DNA of 64,000 bases from Pseudomonas putida (GTDB taxonomy: Bacteria; Pseudomonadota; Gammaproteobacteria; Pseudomonadales; Pseudomonadaceae), in assembly GCF_001636055.1 (NCBI RefSeq), contig NZ_CP011789.1, positions 248,001-312,000 on the forward strand. The letters are read 5' to 3'. Both the position numbers and the translations under genes were made by a program. Below the pieces are notes generated by a model. The model was not told where the DNA came from. It was given only the letters and a program-made list of their open reading frames with translations, and searched no databases. Of the stretch, positions 9,340 through 18,708 are shown in pieces. Every line of letters begins with the position of its first letter. Within the stretch, counting starts at the first letter, position 1.

Positions 9340-11613
9340 TCAAAGGCTCTTATTCGGCCCGATCATCCGCGCCAGCCCAAGGTTCTTCAGCGCCAGTTGC
9401 AGCGAGCTGTGGATAACCTGCGGGTTGTCATGGGTCATGGCTTCGATCAGGAGCTCACGGGCCTTGCTCATGTTGATCTGACGCAGCATCCACTTCACCT
9501 TCGGCAGGTTGGTAGCGTTCATCGACAGGCTGTCGAAGCCCATGGCCATGAGCAGGATCGCCGCTGCCGGGTCACCGGCCATCTCGCCGCAGATACTCAC
9601 CGGCTTGCCTTCGGCGTGGGCGTCGCGCACGACGGTCTGCAAGGCTTGCAGCACCGCCGGATGGAGGTAGTCGTACAGATCGGCGACCCGCGGGTTGTTG
9701 CGATCGACCGCCAGCAGGTACTGCGTGAGGTCGTTGGAGCCGACCGAGAGGAAGTCGACCTGACGCGCCAGTTCCTTGGTCTGGTAAACGGCCGCCGGAA
9801 TCTCCACCATCACGCCAACCGGGGGCATCGGCACGTCGGTGCCTTCGTCACGCACTTCGCCCCAGGCGCGGTGGATCAGGTGCAACGCCTCTTCCAGCTC
9901 GTGGATGCCGGAGATCATCGGCAGCAGGATACGCAGGTTGTTCAGCCCCTCGCTGGCCTTGAGCATGGCGCGGGTCTGCACCAGGAAGATTTCCGGGTGG
10001 TCGAGGGTGACGCGAATACCGCGCCAGCCGAGGAAGGGGTTTTCTTCCTTGATCGGGAAGTAGGACAGCGCCTTGTCACCACCGATATCCAGCGTGCGCA
10101 TGGTCACCGGCAGCGGATGGAAGGCCGCCAACTGCTCGCGGTAGATCGCCAGCTGTTCCTTTTCGCTGGGGAAGCGCTGGTTGATCATGAACGGCACTTC
10201 GGTGCGGTACAGGCCCACGCCCTCGGCGCCACGCTGCTGGGCCCGGGCCACGTCGGCGAGCAGGCCGGTGTTGACCCACAGCGGCATGCGGTGGCCATCG
10301 GGGGTGACGCACGGCAGCTCGCGCAGGGCATCGAGCCCCTGGGCCAACTGGCGCTCTTCCTCGACCACGTCGCTGTACTGCTTGCGCAGTACGTCGCTGG
10401 GGTTGGTATAGGCCTCGCCCTTGTAGCCGTCGAGAATCATCTCGATGCCATCGACCTTCGAATACGGCAGGTCGACCAGGCCCATCACCGTCGGGATACC
10501 CATGGCTCGCGCCAGGATCGCCACGTGGGAGTTGCCCGAGCCCAATACCGACACCAGGCCGACCAGCTTGCCTTCCGGCACTTCGCCGAGCATCGCCGGG
10601 GTCAGCTCCTCGCTGACCAGAATGGTGTTGTCGGGGTAGACCAGCGTCTGCGAGCGGGCCTCCTGCAGGTAGGCCAGCAGGCGGCGGCCGAGGTCCTTGA
10701 CGTCCGAGGCGCGCTCGCGCAGGTAATCGTCATCCATCAGCTCGAAGCGGCTGACGTGCTCGCCGACCACCTGGCGCAGCGCGCCCTGGGCCCACTGGCC
10801 GGTCTTGATGACCTCGGCCACTTCGCCACCCAGGGCGGCATCCTCGAGCATCATCAGGTACACATCGAACAGCGCACGCTCTTCGGGACGCAACTGGGTC
10901 GCAAGCTTCGCCGACAGCTTGCGCATGTCGGCGCGCACCCCTTCGAGGGCGTTGTTGAAGAGCTTGAGTTCGCCGTCGATGTCTTCGACGGTCTTGTCCG
11001 GAACCACTTCGAGGTCAGCGGGGGGCAGCATGACCACCGCGCGGCCGACGGCAGCTCCTGGCGAGCCCGGCACGCCAACGAAGCGTGCTTCCTGGATACC
11101 CTTGCCCTGGCGGCCCAGGCCGCGTATCGAGCCGGTAGCCTCGGCGTGGGCGATAACCCCGGCGAGCTGGGCGCTCATGGTCACGAGGAAGGCTTCTTCG
11201 CCTTCATCGAACTGGCGCCGCTCCTTCTGCTGGATGACCAGTACCCCGACCACGCGACGGTGGTGGATGATGGGGGCACCAAGGAAGGAGGCGAAGCGTT
11301 CCTCGCCGGTTTCGGCGAAGTAGCGATAGCGCGGGTGATCCGCAGCGTTCTCGAGGTTCAGCGGCTCTTCACGGGTGCCGACCAGGCCGACCAGGCCTTC
11401 GTTCGGGGCCATGCTGACCTTGCCGATCGAGCGCTTGTTCAGGCCTTCGGTGGCCATCAGCACGAAACGGTTGGTCTCGGGGTCGAGCAGGTAGACCGAG
11501 CATACCTGGCTGCCCATGGCCTCCTTGACGCGCAAGACAATGATACCCAACGCCGTCTTGAGATCTTTGGCGGAGTTCACTTCCTGGACGATCTTGCGCA
11601 GCGTATTGAGCAT
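9340..11613 (-). CDS. ptsP: Nitrogen-PTS phosphoenolpyruvate-protein phosphotransferase (EI-Ntr)
   Basis: First enzyme of the regulatory nitrogen PTS, passing phosphate from PEP to NPr. 757 residues: N-terminal GAF sensory domain (about 1-160), then the EI phosphohistidine domain with His363 in GSGNSHVAILARA, then the PEP-binding barrel containing the GVGLYRTEVPFM and SICGEMAGDP motifs. The GAF extension separates it from the sugar-PTS EI. It starts 22 bp after rppH, an arrangement common in pseudomonads. Confidence 0.96.
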   Translation of the reverse strand: MLNTLRKIVQEVNSAKDLKTALGIIVLRVKEAMGSQVCSVYLLDPETNRFVLMATEGLNKRSIGKVSMAPNEGLVGLVGTREEPLNLENAADHPRYRYFAETGEERFASFLGAPIIHHRRVVGVLVIQQKERRQFDEGEEAFLVTMSAQLAGVIAHAEATGSIRGLGRQGKGIQEARFVGVPGSPGAAVGRAVVMLPPADLEVVPDKTVEDIDGELKLFNNALEGVRADMRKLSAKLATQLRPEERALFDVYLMMLEDAALGGEVAEVIKTGQWAQGALRQVVGEHVSRFELMDDDYLRERASDVKDLGRRLLAYLQEARSQTLVYPDNTILVSEELTPAMLGEVPEGKLVGLVSVLGSGNSHVAILARAMGIPTVMGLVDLPYSKVDGIEMILDGYKGEAYTNPSDVLRKQYSDVVEEERQLAQGLDALRELPCVTPDGHRMPLWVNTGLLADVARAQQRGAEGVGLYRTEVPFMINQRFPSEKEQLAIYREQLAAFHPLPVTMRTLDIGGDKALSYFPIKEENPFLGWRGIRVTLDHPEIFLVQTRAMLKASEGLNNLRILLPMISGIHELEEALHLIHRAWGEVRDEGTDVPMPPVGVMVEIPAAVYQTKELARQVDFLSVGSNDLTQYLLAVDRNNPRVADLYDYLHPAVLQALQTVVRDAHAEGKPVSICGEMAGDPAAAILLMAMGFDSLSMNATNLPKVKWMLRQINMSKARELLIEAMTHDNPQVIHSSLQLALKNLGLARMIGPNKSL

Positions 11614-11635
11614 GGCTCGGGGTCGGACTCCGTCG

Positions 11636-12115
11636 TCAGTCGCGCGTCAACAGGCGCGGGGCTAGCTCTTTCAGGGCGCGGCGATACACCTCGCGCTTGA
11701 ATGTCACCACCTGACCCAGCGGATACCAGTAGCTGACCCAGCGCCAGCCATCGAATTCCGGTTTTCCGGTCAGGTCCATCCGCACCCGCTGTTCGTTGCT
11801 CACCAGCCGCAGCAGGAACCACTTCTGCTTCTGGCCGATGCACAGCGGCTGGCTGTGCGTGCGGACCAGGCGCTGGGGTAAACGATAACGCAACCAGCCT
11901 CGAGTGCAGGCAAGAATTTCCACATCCTCGCGTTCCAGGCCAACTTCTTCGTTCAGCTCGCGGTACAGGGCATCCTCTGGGGTTTCGTCAGGGTTGATAC
12001 CACCCTGTGGAAACTGCCAGGCATCCTGGTTGATCCGCCGAGCCCATAGCACCTGCCCGGCATCATTCGTGAGAATGATCCCGACATTGGGGCGAAAACC
12101 ATCCGGGTCGATCAC
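11636..12115 (-). CDS. rppH: RNA pyrophosphohydrolase RppH
   Basis: Nudix hydrolase that removes pyrophosphate from mRNA 5' ends to trigger decay. I chose the GTG at 12115, because it gives the canonical (M)[12 protein letters not shown] start and 159 residues, the usual length, with GAGG upstream. The ATG at 12187 would add 24 non-conserved residues. The Nudix box runs from [20 protein letters not shown] into VGL, and the RppH-specific [10 protein letters not shown] follows. It is followed by ptsP and is divergent from the HAD gene. Confidence 0.94.
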   Translation of the reverse strand: MIDPDGFRPNVGIILTNDAGQVLWARRINQDAWQFPQGGINPDETPEDALYRELNEEVGLEREDVEILACTRGWLRYRLPQRLVRTHSQPLCIGQKQKWFLLRLVSNEQRVRMDLTGKPEFDGWRWVSYWYPLGQVVTFKREVYRRALKELAPRLLTRD

Positions 12116-12259
12116 GGCAGCAACCTCGAAAACGCATGTCACCGCATTGTTCCACAAAGCTTGCGAGCGCAGCAACGCACCCGCCATAGCTTATGTGCAG
12201 CGAGGTGAAAACTCCGTATTCTGCGGGACTTCTTCCCGGAGGCTTCTGCGAGAAAACCC

Positions 12260-12916
12260 ATGCGCCTGGCTTTATTCGACCTGGACAATACCCTCCTCGG
12301 CGGCGACAGCGATCACGCCTGGGGTGACTACCTATGTGAACGGGGCATCCTCGACCCCATCGCCTACAAGCAACGCAACGACGCCTTCTATCAGGATTAC
12401 CTCAATGGCACCCTGGACCTGCAGGCCTACCTGGCGTTCTCGATGGAGATCTTCGCCGCCACCGAACCTGCCCAGCTCGACCAATGGCACCGCGAATTCA
12501 TGCGCGACTGCATCGAGCCGATCATCCTGCCAAAGGCACTCGCCCTGCTGCAGCAGCACCGCGAGGCTGGCGACAAGCTGGTGATCATCACCGCCACCAA
12601 CCGCTTCGTCACTGCGCCCATCGCCCGCCGCCTGGGCGTGCGCACCCTGCTGGCCACCGAATGCGAGCGTGATGGCGAGCGCTATACCGGGCGTAGCACC
12701 GATATACCGTGTTTCCGTGAAGGCAAGGTGACGCGCCTGAAGCGCTGGATGCTGGAGAACGGCTACGATCTGCAAGACAGCTACTTCTACAGCGATTCGC
12801 TGAATGATCTGCCGTTGCTGGAGCAGGTGACGCACCCGGTGGCGGTGGACCCGGATCCGAAACTGCGTGAAGAGGCCGAGCGGCGCGGATGGCCGGTGGT
12901 TTCGTTGCGCGATTGA
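12260..12916 (+). CDS. HAD-superfamily IB phosphatase
   Basis: 218-residue cytosolic phosphatase of the SerB-like HAD-IB subgroup. Motif I is FDLDNTL with nucleophile Asp7 and Asp9, motif II is the VIITATN stretch, and motif IV is [12 protein letters not shown]. The helical cap sits between motifs I and II. The substrate is unknown; relatives hydrolyse phosphoserine or other small phosphomonoesters. It is monocistronic, with an AT-containing gap to the divergent rppH. Confidence 0.85.
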   Translation: MRLALFDLDNTLLGGDSDHAWGDYLCERGILDPIAYKQRNDAFYQDYLNGTLDLQAYLAFSMEIFAATEPAQLDQWHREFMRDCIEPIILPKALALLQQHREAGDKLVIITATNRFVTAPIARRLGVRTLLATECERDGERYTGRSTDIPCFREGKVTRLKRWMLENGYDLQDSYFYSDSLNDLPLLEQVTHPVAVDPDPKLREEAERRGWPVVSLRD

Positions 12917-12920
12917 GATC

Positions 12921-12962
12921 GCGGGGCCCTTTTCGTGGATTTACCCGTGAAAAGGGCCCCGC
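12921..12962. terminator. Strong hairpin between convergent HAD and DUF2269 genes
   Basis: Perfect 14-base arms GCGGGGCCCTTTTC / GAAAAGGGCCCCGC around a 14-base loop that retains a REP-like TTTACCCG. It is placed as a bidirectional stop between converging genes; the T-rich part lies inside the stem. Confidence 0.65.
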
Positions 12963-12969
12963 AGACGCA

Positions 12970-13395
12970 TCAGACCGGCTTGGCCCCCATCAATCCTGCA
13001 ATCGACAGGAAGCACACCCCGCTGAACACCGCCAGCGCCAGGGTCAGGCGCAGCCCGGCAGGCTCGGCCTTGCGCAGGCGGTTCAGCCGCACCAGCAGCC
13101 ACCACACGGCGAAAGCGCCCAGGGTATAGAGGATGCTGGAGGCCAGCACCCAGGTCTGGCCCAACGGCCAGCCGACCAGGTGCACCAGCCACCAGCCGGT
13201 GAACGGCATGCTCAGCAGGCACAGCCCCATCACCAGCCAGACGAACACCAGCGGCCGACGCAGCAGTTTGGCGTAGGCCTCGGCATCACCCTGCCGGCGG
13301 GCACGCAAGGTCCAGATCGCCAGACCCAGCGCACCGAGGATCAACAGTACGGTGGCGAGGATGTGCAGGGTCTTGAGGGTGGTCAGGTGTTCCAT
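12970..13395 (-). CDS. DUF2269-family membrane protein
   Basis: 141 residues with four hydrophobic segments (about 10-27, 45-68, 80-102, 118-137). The N-terminal LKTLHILATVLL and the central MPFTGWWLVHLVGWPL fit the DUF2269 family of small integral membrane proteins, whose function is not known. It lies downstream of ilvA on the same strand with a REP in the 95-bp gap, so co-transcription is uncertain. Confidence 0.75.
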   Translation of the reverse strand: MEHLTTLKTLHILATVLLILGALGLAIWTLRARRQGDAEAYAKLLRRPLVFVWLVMGLCLLSMPFTGWWLVHLVGWPLGQTWVLASSILYTLGAFAVWWLLVRLNRLRKAEPAGLRLTLALAVFSGVCFLSIAGLMGAKPV

Positions 13396-13430
13396 CGCGT
13401 GCGGGTCCTCGAAAGACTTTTTTCGGCCTC

Positions 13431-13457
13431 ACCGCGGGACAAGCCCGCTTCTGCAAG
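13431..13457. repeat. Single REP palindrome
   Basis: CGCGGGACAAGCCCGC core followed by TTCTGCAAG, in the gap between ilvA and the DUF2269 gene. Confidence 0.65.
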
Positions 13458-13490
13458 TTCGGTGTTGCCATTCATGCCAAGCGTAGCCGC

Positions 13491-15005
13491 TCAACCCAGG
13501 AACAGCTTGTACGCCGGGTTGTCGGTTTCATCCCAGTATGGATAACCGATCTTGGCCAGCGCCTCGGGCACCAGGTGACGCTCGTCTTCCGGCACCTGCA
13601 ACCCGGCCACCACACGACCATCGGCGGCACCGTGGTTGCGGTAGTGGAACATCGAGATGTTCCAGCGCCCGCCCAGCTTGTTGAGGAAGTTGAACAGCGC
13701 CCCCGGACGCTCAGGGAACTCGAAACGCAGCACCAGCTCATCGCTGGCCGCCGCCGAGTGGCCACCGACCATGTGACGGATATGCAGCTTGGCCAGTTCG
13801 TTGTCGGTCAGGTCGGTTACCGGGAAGCCCTGCTCGGTCAGGTGCTGAACCAGGGCGGCGCGCGGGTCGGTCTCTGGATGGGTCTGCACGCCGACGAAGA
13901 TGTGCGCCTCTTTGTCGGCGTGGTACCGGTAGTTGAACTCAGTGATCTGACGCTTGCCGATAGCCTCGCAGAACGCCTTGAAGCTGCCCGGCCGCTCCGG
14001 GATGGTCACGGCGATGATCGCCTCGCGCTTCTCGCCCAGTTCGGCGCGCTCGGCAACGTGACGCAGACGATCGAAATTGACGTTGGCACCGGAGTCGATG
14101 GCCACCAGCGTTTGCCCCGAGACGCCAGTCAACTCGACGTACTTCTTGATGCCCGCCACGCCAAGGGCGCCAGCAGGTTCGGTGATCGAGCGGGTATCGT
14201 CGTAGATATCCTTGATCGCTGCGCAGATCTCATCGGTACTGACGGTGATCACCTCATCGACATGATCCTTGCAGATATCGAAGGTGTGCTGACCGATCTG
14301 CGCCACCGCGACACCGTCGGCGAACAGCCCCACCTGCGGCAGCACCACACGCTCGCCCGCAGCCATGGCCGCCTGCAGGCAATTGGAATCGTCAGGCTCG
14401 ACGCCGATCACCTTGATCTCGGGGCGCAGGTACTTCACATAGGCCGCAATGCCGGCAATCAGCCCGCCGCCGCCGACCGGCACGAAGATCGCGTCCAGAC
14501 GGGCCGGGTGCTGGCGCAGGATCTCCATCGCCACGGTGCCCTGCCCGGCGATGGTGTGGGGATCGTCGTAGGGGTGGATGTAGACGAAGCCCTTCTCTTC
14601 GACCAGCTTCAGCGAATAGGCCAGGGCCTCGGGGAAGGAGTCGCCGTGCAGCACCACCTTGCCGCCACGCGAGCGCACGCCCTCGACCTTGATCTCCGGC
14701 GTGGTCTTGGGCATCACGATGGTAGCCTTGATGCCCAGCTCCCGCGCAGCCAGGGCCACGCCCTGGGCGTGGTTGCCGGCAGAGGCGGTGACCACGCCAC
14801 GCGCCAGCTCTTCGGCACTCAGTTGCGCCAGCTTGTTGTACGCCCCGCGGATCTTGAAGGAGAACACCGGCTGCAGGTCCTCGCGCTTGAGCAGGACCTG
14901 GTTGCCCAGGCGCTTGCTCAGTTGGCCGGCGTTGTGCAGCGGGGTTTCGACGGCGACGTCGTAGACGCGCGAGGTGAGGATCTTCTTGACGTACTGTTCG
15001 AGCAT
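13491..15005 (-). CDS. ilvA: Biosynthetic threonine ammonia-lyase (threonine dehydratase)
   Basis: PLP enzyme converting threonine to 2-oxobutanoate, the committed step to isoleucine. 504 residues. The PLP lysine is Lys51 in [11 protein letters not shown], followed by SAGNHAQG and the phosphate-binding [10 protein letters not shown] loop. The C-terminal ~180 residues hold two ACT-like regulatory modules (starting near [17 protein letters not shown] and [13 protein letters not shown]), which mark the isoleucine-inhibited biosynthetic form rather than the catabolic TdcB type. Divergent from rpiA, a classic gene pair. Confidence 0.96.
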   Translation of the reverse strand: MLEQYVKKILTSRVYDVAVETPLHNAGQLSKRLGNQVLLKREDLQPVFSFKIRGAYNKLAQLSAEELARGVVTASAGNHAQGVALAARELGIKATIVMPKTTPEIKVEGVRSRGGKVVLHGDSFPEALAYSLKLVEEKGFVYIHPYDDPHTIAGQGTVAMEILRQHPARLDAIFVPVGGGGLIAGIAAYVKYLRPEIKVIGVEPDDSNCLQAAMAAGERVVLPQVGLFADGVAVAQIGQHTFDICKDHVDEVITVSTDEICAAIKDIYDDTRSITEPAGALGVAGIKKYVELTGVSGQTLVAIDSGANVNFDRLRHVAERAELGEKREAIIAVTIPERPGSFKAFCEAIGKRQITEFNYRYHADKEAHIFVGVQTHPETDPRAALVQHLTEQGFPVTDLTDNELAKLHIRHMVGGHSAAASDELVLRFEFPERPGALFNFLNKLGGRWNISMFHYRNHGAADGRVVAGLQVPEDERHLVPEALAKIGYPYWDETDNPAYKLFLG

Positions 15006-15139
15006 CTTGGAAACATCACTGGGCCGCGGGACAAGGGCTGGAAGTCTACCCCAGCGCCCTGTCGGGCGACCACAGCAAAGCCGCCGGACTCGTTATACTA
15101 GGCGACTTCAGAAAACCTCCCGCCCCTCTCGGAGCCCGC

Positions 15140-15814
15140 ATGACCCAGGACCAACTCAAACAGGCCGTCGCCCAGGCCGCTGTCGACTTCATTCTGCCCA
15201 AGCTGGATGAAAAGAGCGTCGTCGGCGTCGGCACCGGTTCGACCGCCAACTTCTTCATCGACGCCCTGGCCCAGCACAAGACCGCCTTCGACGGCGCCGT
15301 CGCCAGCTCCGAGGCCACCGCACAGCGTCTGAAGGGTCATGGCATCCCGGTCTATGAGCTGAACAGCGTCAGCGAGCTGGAGTTCTACGTCGACGGTGCC
15401 GACGAGAGCGACGCGCACTTGAACCTGATCAAGGGCGGCGGTGCGGCCCTGACCCGCGAGAAGATCGTCGCGGCAGTGGCCAAGACCTTCATCTGCATCG
15501 CCGACGCCAGCAAGCTGGTGCCGGTGCTCGGCGCCTTCCCGCTGCCGGTCGAGGTGATCCCGATGGCCCGCAGCCACGTGGCGCGCCAGCTGGTCAAGCT
15601 GGGTGGCGATCCGGTGTACCGCGAAGGCGTGGTGACCGACAACGGTAACGTCATCCTCGACGTGTACAACCTGCAGATCACCAACCCGGTGGAGCTGGAA
15701 AGCCAGATCAATGCGATCGTTGGCGTGGTCACCAACGGCCTGTTCGCGGCGCGTCCGGCAGACTTGCTGCTGCTGGGGACTTCCGAAGGCGTGAAGAGCC
15801 TGAAGGCTGAATAA
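15140..15814 (+). CDS. rpiA: Ribose-5-phosphate isomerase A
   Basis: 224 residues, interconverting ribose-5-phosphate and ribulose-5-phosphate in the pentose phosphate pathway. It has the [12 protein letters not shown] phosphate loop, the DGADE motif carrying catalytic acidic residues, and [11 protein letters not shown] with the catalytic lysine. CGGAG precedes the ATG. A TATACT hexamer at 15094-15099 is a plausible -10. Confidence 0.97.
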   Translation: MTQDQLKQAVAQAAVDFILPKLDEKSVVGVGTGSTANFFIDALAQHKTAFDGAVASSEATAQRLKGHGIPVYELNSVSELEFYVDGADESDAHLNLIKGGGAALTREKIVAAVAKTFICIADASKLVPVLGAFPLPVEVIPMARSHVARQLVKLGGDPVYREGVVTDNGNVILDVYNLQITNPVELESQINAIVGVVTNGLFAARPADLLLLGTSEGVKSLKAE

Positions 15815-15895
15815 GCAAGCCCGCTCCTACAAGTACCCCGCTGTTCTGAAGGACACCGGGAAACCTGTAGGAGCGGGTTTACCCGCGAATAGGCC
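15815..15895. repeat. Inverted REP pair after rpiA
   Basis: GCCCGCTCCTACAAG begins directly after the rpiA stop and is mirrored by TGTAGGAGCGGGTTTACCCG, ending GCGAATAGGCC. An REP doublet between convergent genes. Confidence 0.85.
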
Positions 15896-15938
15896 AGCAC
15901 TGACACAACAAAGACCACTGCCCCCACAGAGCCCTGAA

Positions 15939-16850
15939 CTACACCTTCTCAGCCGACTGCCTGAACACATAGAACAGGTTCGGCTCACTCACCAGGTAGA
16001 TGGTCCCGGCATCGTCCATGGCGATCCCTTCAGCCTGCGGCACTGTCTTCTTCAGGCCCTGATACCCCTTGCGCAACGACAGGGTGCTCAGCGGCCGCCC
16101 CTTCACATCCAGCTCCAGCACCAGCCGTGATTCGTCTGACAGCGCCAGCAGATGCCCGCTGCGTTCATCGAACTGCAGGCTCGACAGGTCGCGCACGAAC
16201 AACCGTGAATCACGCTTGCGGTCCTGCACCACATGCACCGCATAGGGCTGCTCCGGATTGGCATGGGGGAAACCGTGCACCTCGTAGATCAGCATCGGGT
16301 CACGCTCCTTGGCGACGAACAGGCGCTTGCCAGCCGAATCGTAAGCGAGCCCTTCGAAGCCCTTGTTGCCGTTCAGGCCGATGCCCAAGGTGAGCTGCTC
16401 GGCGTCGTTGGCGTCGAGAAACGGCGTGTCGTCGTCCAATCGCACGCGAATCAGCCGCTGCTGGCGCTCGTCGGTGATGACGTAGCTGTTCGGCCCGACA
16501 TACTCCACCGCCTCGGGATCGCCGAAGCCGGTCAGCGGCACGCGGCGCAGGATGCGCCCATCCAGCGAAAGCTCGATGAGCTCCGAGCGGGCGTTGGTGA
16601 CGGTAAACAGGGTCTTGCGATCGGGGTCGTAGGTAAGCGCCGAAACATCGTCGTCCAGGCCCTCGATGGGCTGCGCCTCGATCACCACCTGGTAGCGATC
16701 CAGGCCGATGCCTTGCTCGGTCGGCTGCCACCAGCTCTTGAGGTTGAACCAGCCGCGCTCGAACAGACGGAACTCGTGCCCAGCCACGCCAAGCACCGCC
16801 AGCACGGAGAAAGCCAGAAGAAAGAGAAACGAACGAAGATGACGGCGCAT
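15939..16850 (-). CDS. SdiA-regulated-domain protein, paralog A
   Basis: 303 residues from the ATG at 16850 (MRRHLRSFLFLLAF); an upstream in-frame start at 16886 would add 12 residues. An N-terminal membrane anchor or signal segment (about residues 6-23) is followed by a repeated beta-rich domain with DDDVSALTYDPDRKTLF, GFEGLAYD and AEGIAMDDAGTIYLVSEPNLFY, which fits a SdiA-regulated (YjiK-like) beta-propeller in the periplasm. Ligand and role are unknown. The next gene upstream encodes a paralog with the same architecture. Confidence 0.8.
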   Translation of the reverse strand: MRRHLRSFLFLLAFSVLAVLGVAGHEFRLFERGWFNLKSWWQPTEQGIGLDRYQVVIEAQPIEGLDDDVSALTYDPDRKTLFTVTNARSELIELSLDGRILRRVPLTGFGDPEAVEYVGPNSYVITDERQQRLIRVRLDDDTPFLDANDAEQLTLGIGLNGNKGFEGLAYDSAGKRLFVAKERDPMLIYEVHGFPHANPEQPYAVHVVQDRKRDSRLFVRDLSSLQFDERSGHLLALSDESRLVLELDVKGRPLSTLSLRKGYQGLKKTVPQAEGIAMDDAGTIYLVSEPNLFYVFRQSAEKV

Positions 16851-16938
16851 GAAGAGGACTCGACGGAGGATGCCGAATCTAATCATTCATAGCTGAAATA
16901 AAGCTTAAGGCCATCATCAGAAAATTCCGATAATCCTG

Positions 16939-17859
16939 TCAGTGCTTCTTGAAGCGATAGAACAGCGCAGGCTCGCTGACCATGTACAGGTTGCCCTGAT
17001 CGTCCATGGTCACACCTTCGGCCCGAGGCACACGGCTACCCAGACCGTTGAACGCCCCGAGCAAGGTCATGAAGCTGACCTGCTCACCCTTCTCGTCCAG
17101 CTCCAGCAGCATGTTCGAGTCAGCCGACAGCACCAGCAGGTGGCCCGTGCGTGGATCGACCGCCAGCGCCGACAGGTTGCGCAGGTCGAGCTCGTCACTG
17201 GGCAGTAGCTGCTTGCCGCCCTTGAGCGGCCCGCGACCATCGGCGCTCCAGGTAAACAGACGCGGCGGACGCTCTTCGCCGATGATCAGGCGCTGGCGCA
17301 TCGGGTCCCAGGCGATGGCCTCGAAACCCTTGTTGCTCTTGACCGACTTGCCCAGGTCATAGCTGGGGAAGTCATCGTGATTGAGGGTCGAGGTGCTCGC
17401 GTCCACCTTTACCAGCGTCAGGTCATGGTTGCGCTCATCAACGATCGCGATCAGCCCGTTTTCCAGCACGGCAAGGCCTTCAGGATTTTCCCAACCCACC
17501 AGCGGAATCTTGCGCAACACGTCGCCATCGAGCGTGAGCTCGACCAGGAAGGGGTTCTTGCCCATCACCGCGAACAGCGTGCGGGTCTGCGGATTGAACG
17601 ACAGGTCCGAGGCTTCGTCGTCGTCCATGCCCGGCAACGGCTTGGCGTCGATGTCTACCAGATAGTCCGGGAGCCAGACGCTTTCAATTCGCTCGGCACT
17701 GCTCTCGAAACGCTCCTTGACCCACAGCAGGCCACGGTCGTCCCAGTGCATGGCGATGGCCACCCCATAGCCAATCACCGCTGCCACAGCCAGGGCGAAC
17801 GGCCAGCGCAGGTAGAAACGACGCTTGGTGGAAGCTGGGGCGCTGGAGGGTGCTGGCAT
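16939..17859 (-). CDS. SdiA-regulated-domain protein, paralog B
   Basis: 306 residues with an N-terminal membrane anchor (about 18-37) and the same propeller-like domain as its downstream neighbour: DDDEASDLSFNPQTRTLF, GFEAIAWD and AEGVTMDDQGNLYMVSEPALFY align one-to-one with paralog A. The two genes are 88 bp apart on the same strand and presumably arose by tandem duplication. The acidic DDDE stretch suggests a possible metal or charged-ligand site, which is inference only. Confidence 0.8.
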   Translation of the reverse strand: MPAPSSAPASTKRRFYLRWPFALAVAAVIGYGVAIAMHWDDRGLLWVKERFESSAERIESVWLPDYLVDIDAKPLPGMDDDEASDLSFNPQTRTLFAVMGKNPFLVELTLDGDVLRKIPLVGWENPEGLAVLENGLIAIVDERNHDLTLVKVDASTSTLNHDDFPSYDLGKSVKSNKGFEAIAWDPMRQRLIIGEERPPRLFTWSADGRGPLKGGKQLLPSDELDLRNLSALAVDPRTGHLLVLSADSNMLLELDEKGEQVSFMTLLGAFNGLGSRVPRAEGVTMDDQGNLYMVSEPALFYRFKKH

Positions 17860-17931
17860 GCAGGGGGTCCTGGGTAAATGGGCGAAGATTCGCGCATTAT
17901 CCAGATGGGGTGTGAAAAAAACGGTAAATCG

Positions 17932-18001
17932 TTCGCGGGTAAAACCGCTCTCACAAGGCTGTGCAAATCCCTGTAGGAGCGGGTTTACCCGCGAAAAGGC
18001 G
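17932..18001. repeat. Inverted REP pair
   Basis: TTCGCGGGTAAAACCGCTCTCACA and TGTAGGAGCGGGTTTACCCG face each other across 12 bp, between the FAH-family gene stop and the paralog B start. Confidence 0.85.
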
Positions 18002-18014
18002 ACGCGTAGTCAGA

Positions 18015-18680
18015 TCAAAGCACGCGGCTCTCGAAGCGGCTGACACCCGGCAGCTCAAGCACCAGCTCATCACCGACATTGAACGGCCCGACACCGGCCG
18101 GGGTGCCGGTGAGGATCACATCGCCCGCCTGCAGAGAGAAGTGCGCGGCGATGTGCTGGATGATCGGCACGACGGGGTTGAGCATCATTGCGCTGTTGCC
18201 ATCCTGGCGCACTTCACCGTTGATGGTCAGGCGTACCGGAATGTCGGTCACGTCCTCGAAACTGGATGCGGCGACGAACGGCGGCAATACACAGGCGCCG
18301 TCGAAGCTCTTGGCCAGCTCCCACGGCAGGCCCTTCTCCTTGAGCTTGGCCTGCACGTCGCGCAGGGTCAGGTCCAGGGCCGGGGCGTAGCCGGAGATGG
18401 CATCCAGCACTTCTTCGACTGTCGGCTTGGTCGACAGCGGCTTGCCCAGGAGCACGGCGATCTCGGCTTCGTAGTGCACCGAGCCACGGTCGGTCGGGAT
18501 CTTGAAGCCGCCTTCCAGTGGCACCACGCAGCTGCCAGGCTTGATGAACAGCAGCGGCTCGCTGGGGATGGGGTTGTCCAGTTCCTTGGCATGCTCGGCG
18601 TAGTTACGGCCGATGCACACCACCTTGCCCAGCGGGAAGTGGATGCGCGTGCCGTCTACGTACTGGTGCTGGTAACTCAT
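18015..18680 (-). CDS. Fumarylacetoacetate hydrolase-family protein (YcgM-like)
   Basis: 221 residues, the compact FAH fold. GKVVCIGRNYAEHAKEL near the N-terminus, the metal-binding acidic set including HYEAEIAVLLG, and the C-terminal GDVILTGTPAGVGPF are all present. Relatives hydrolyse acylpyruvates or decarboxylate oxaloacetate. It lies 28 bp downstream of the D-2-hydroxyglutarate dehydrogenase-type gene on the same strand, so a shared role in 2-oxoacid clean-up is plausible but inferred. Confidence 0.88.
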   Translation of the reverse strand: MSYQHQYVDGTRIHFPLGKVVCIGRNYAEHAKELDNPIPSEPLLFIKPGSCVVPLEGGFKIPTDRGSVHYEAEIAVLLGKPLSTKPTVEEVLDAISGYAPALDLTLRDVQAKLKEKGLPWELAKSFDGACVLPPFVAASSFEDVTDIPVRLTINGEVRQDGNSAMMLNPVVPIIQHIAAHFSLQAGDVILTGTPAGVGPFNVGDELVLELPGVSRFESRVL

Positions 18681-18708
18681 GGGGCCGACTCCTCTGGATA
18701 CTGCTTTC

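Noticed and set aside
9397..11700. 767-codon open frame antisense to ptsP
   Set aside because: Composition is typical of a shadow frame, with no signal, domain or ribosome site, while ptsP on the opposite strand is complete and conserved.
12921..12962. Possible riboswitch-like structure after the HAD gene
   Set aside because: It is a simple perfect hairpin with a REP-like loop between convergent genes. Nothing downstream would be regulated by it.
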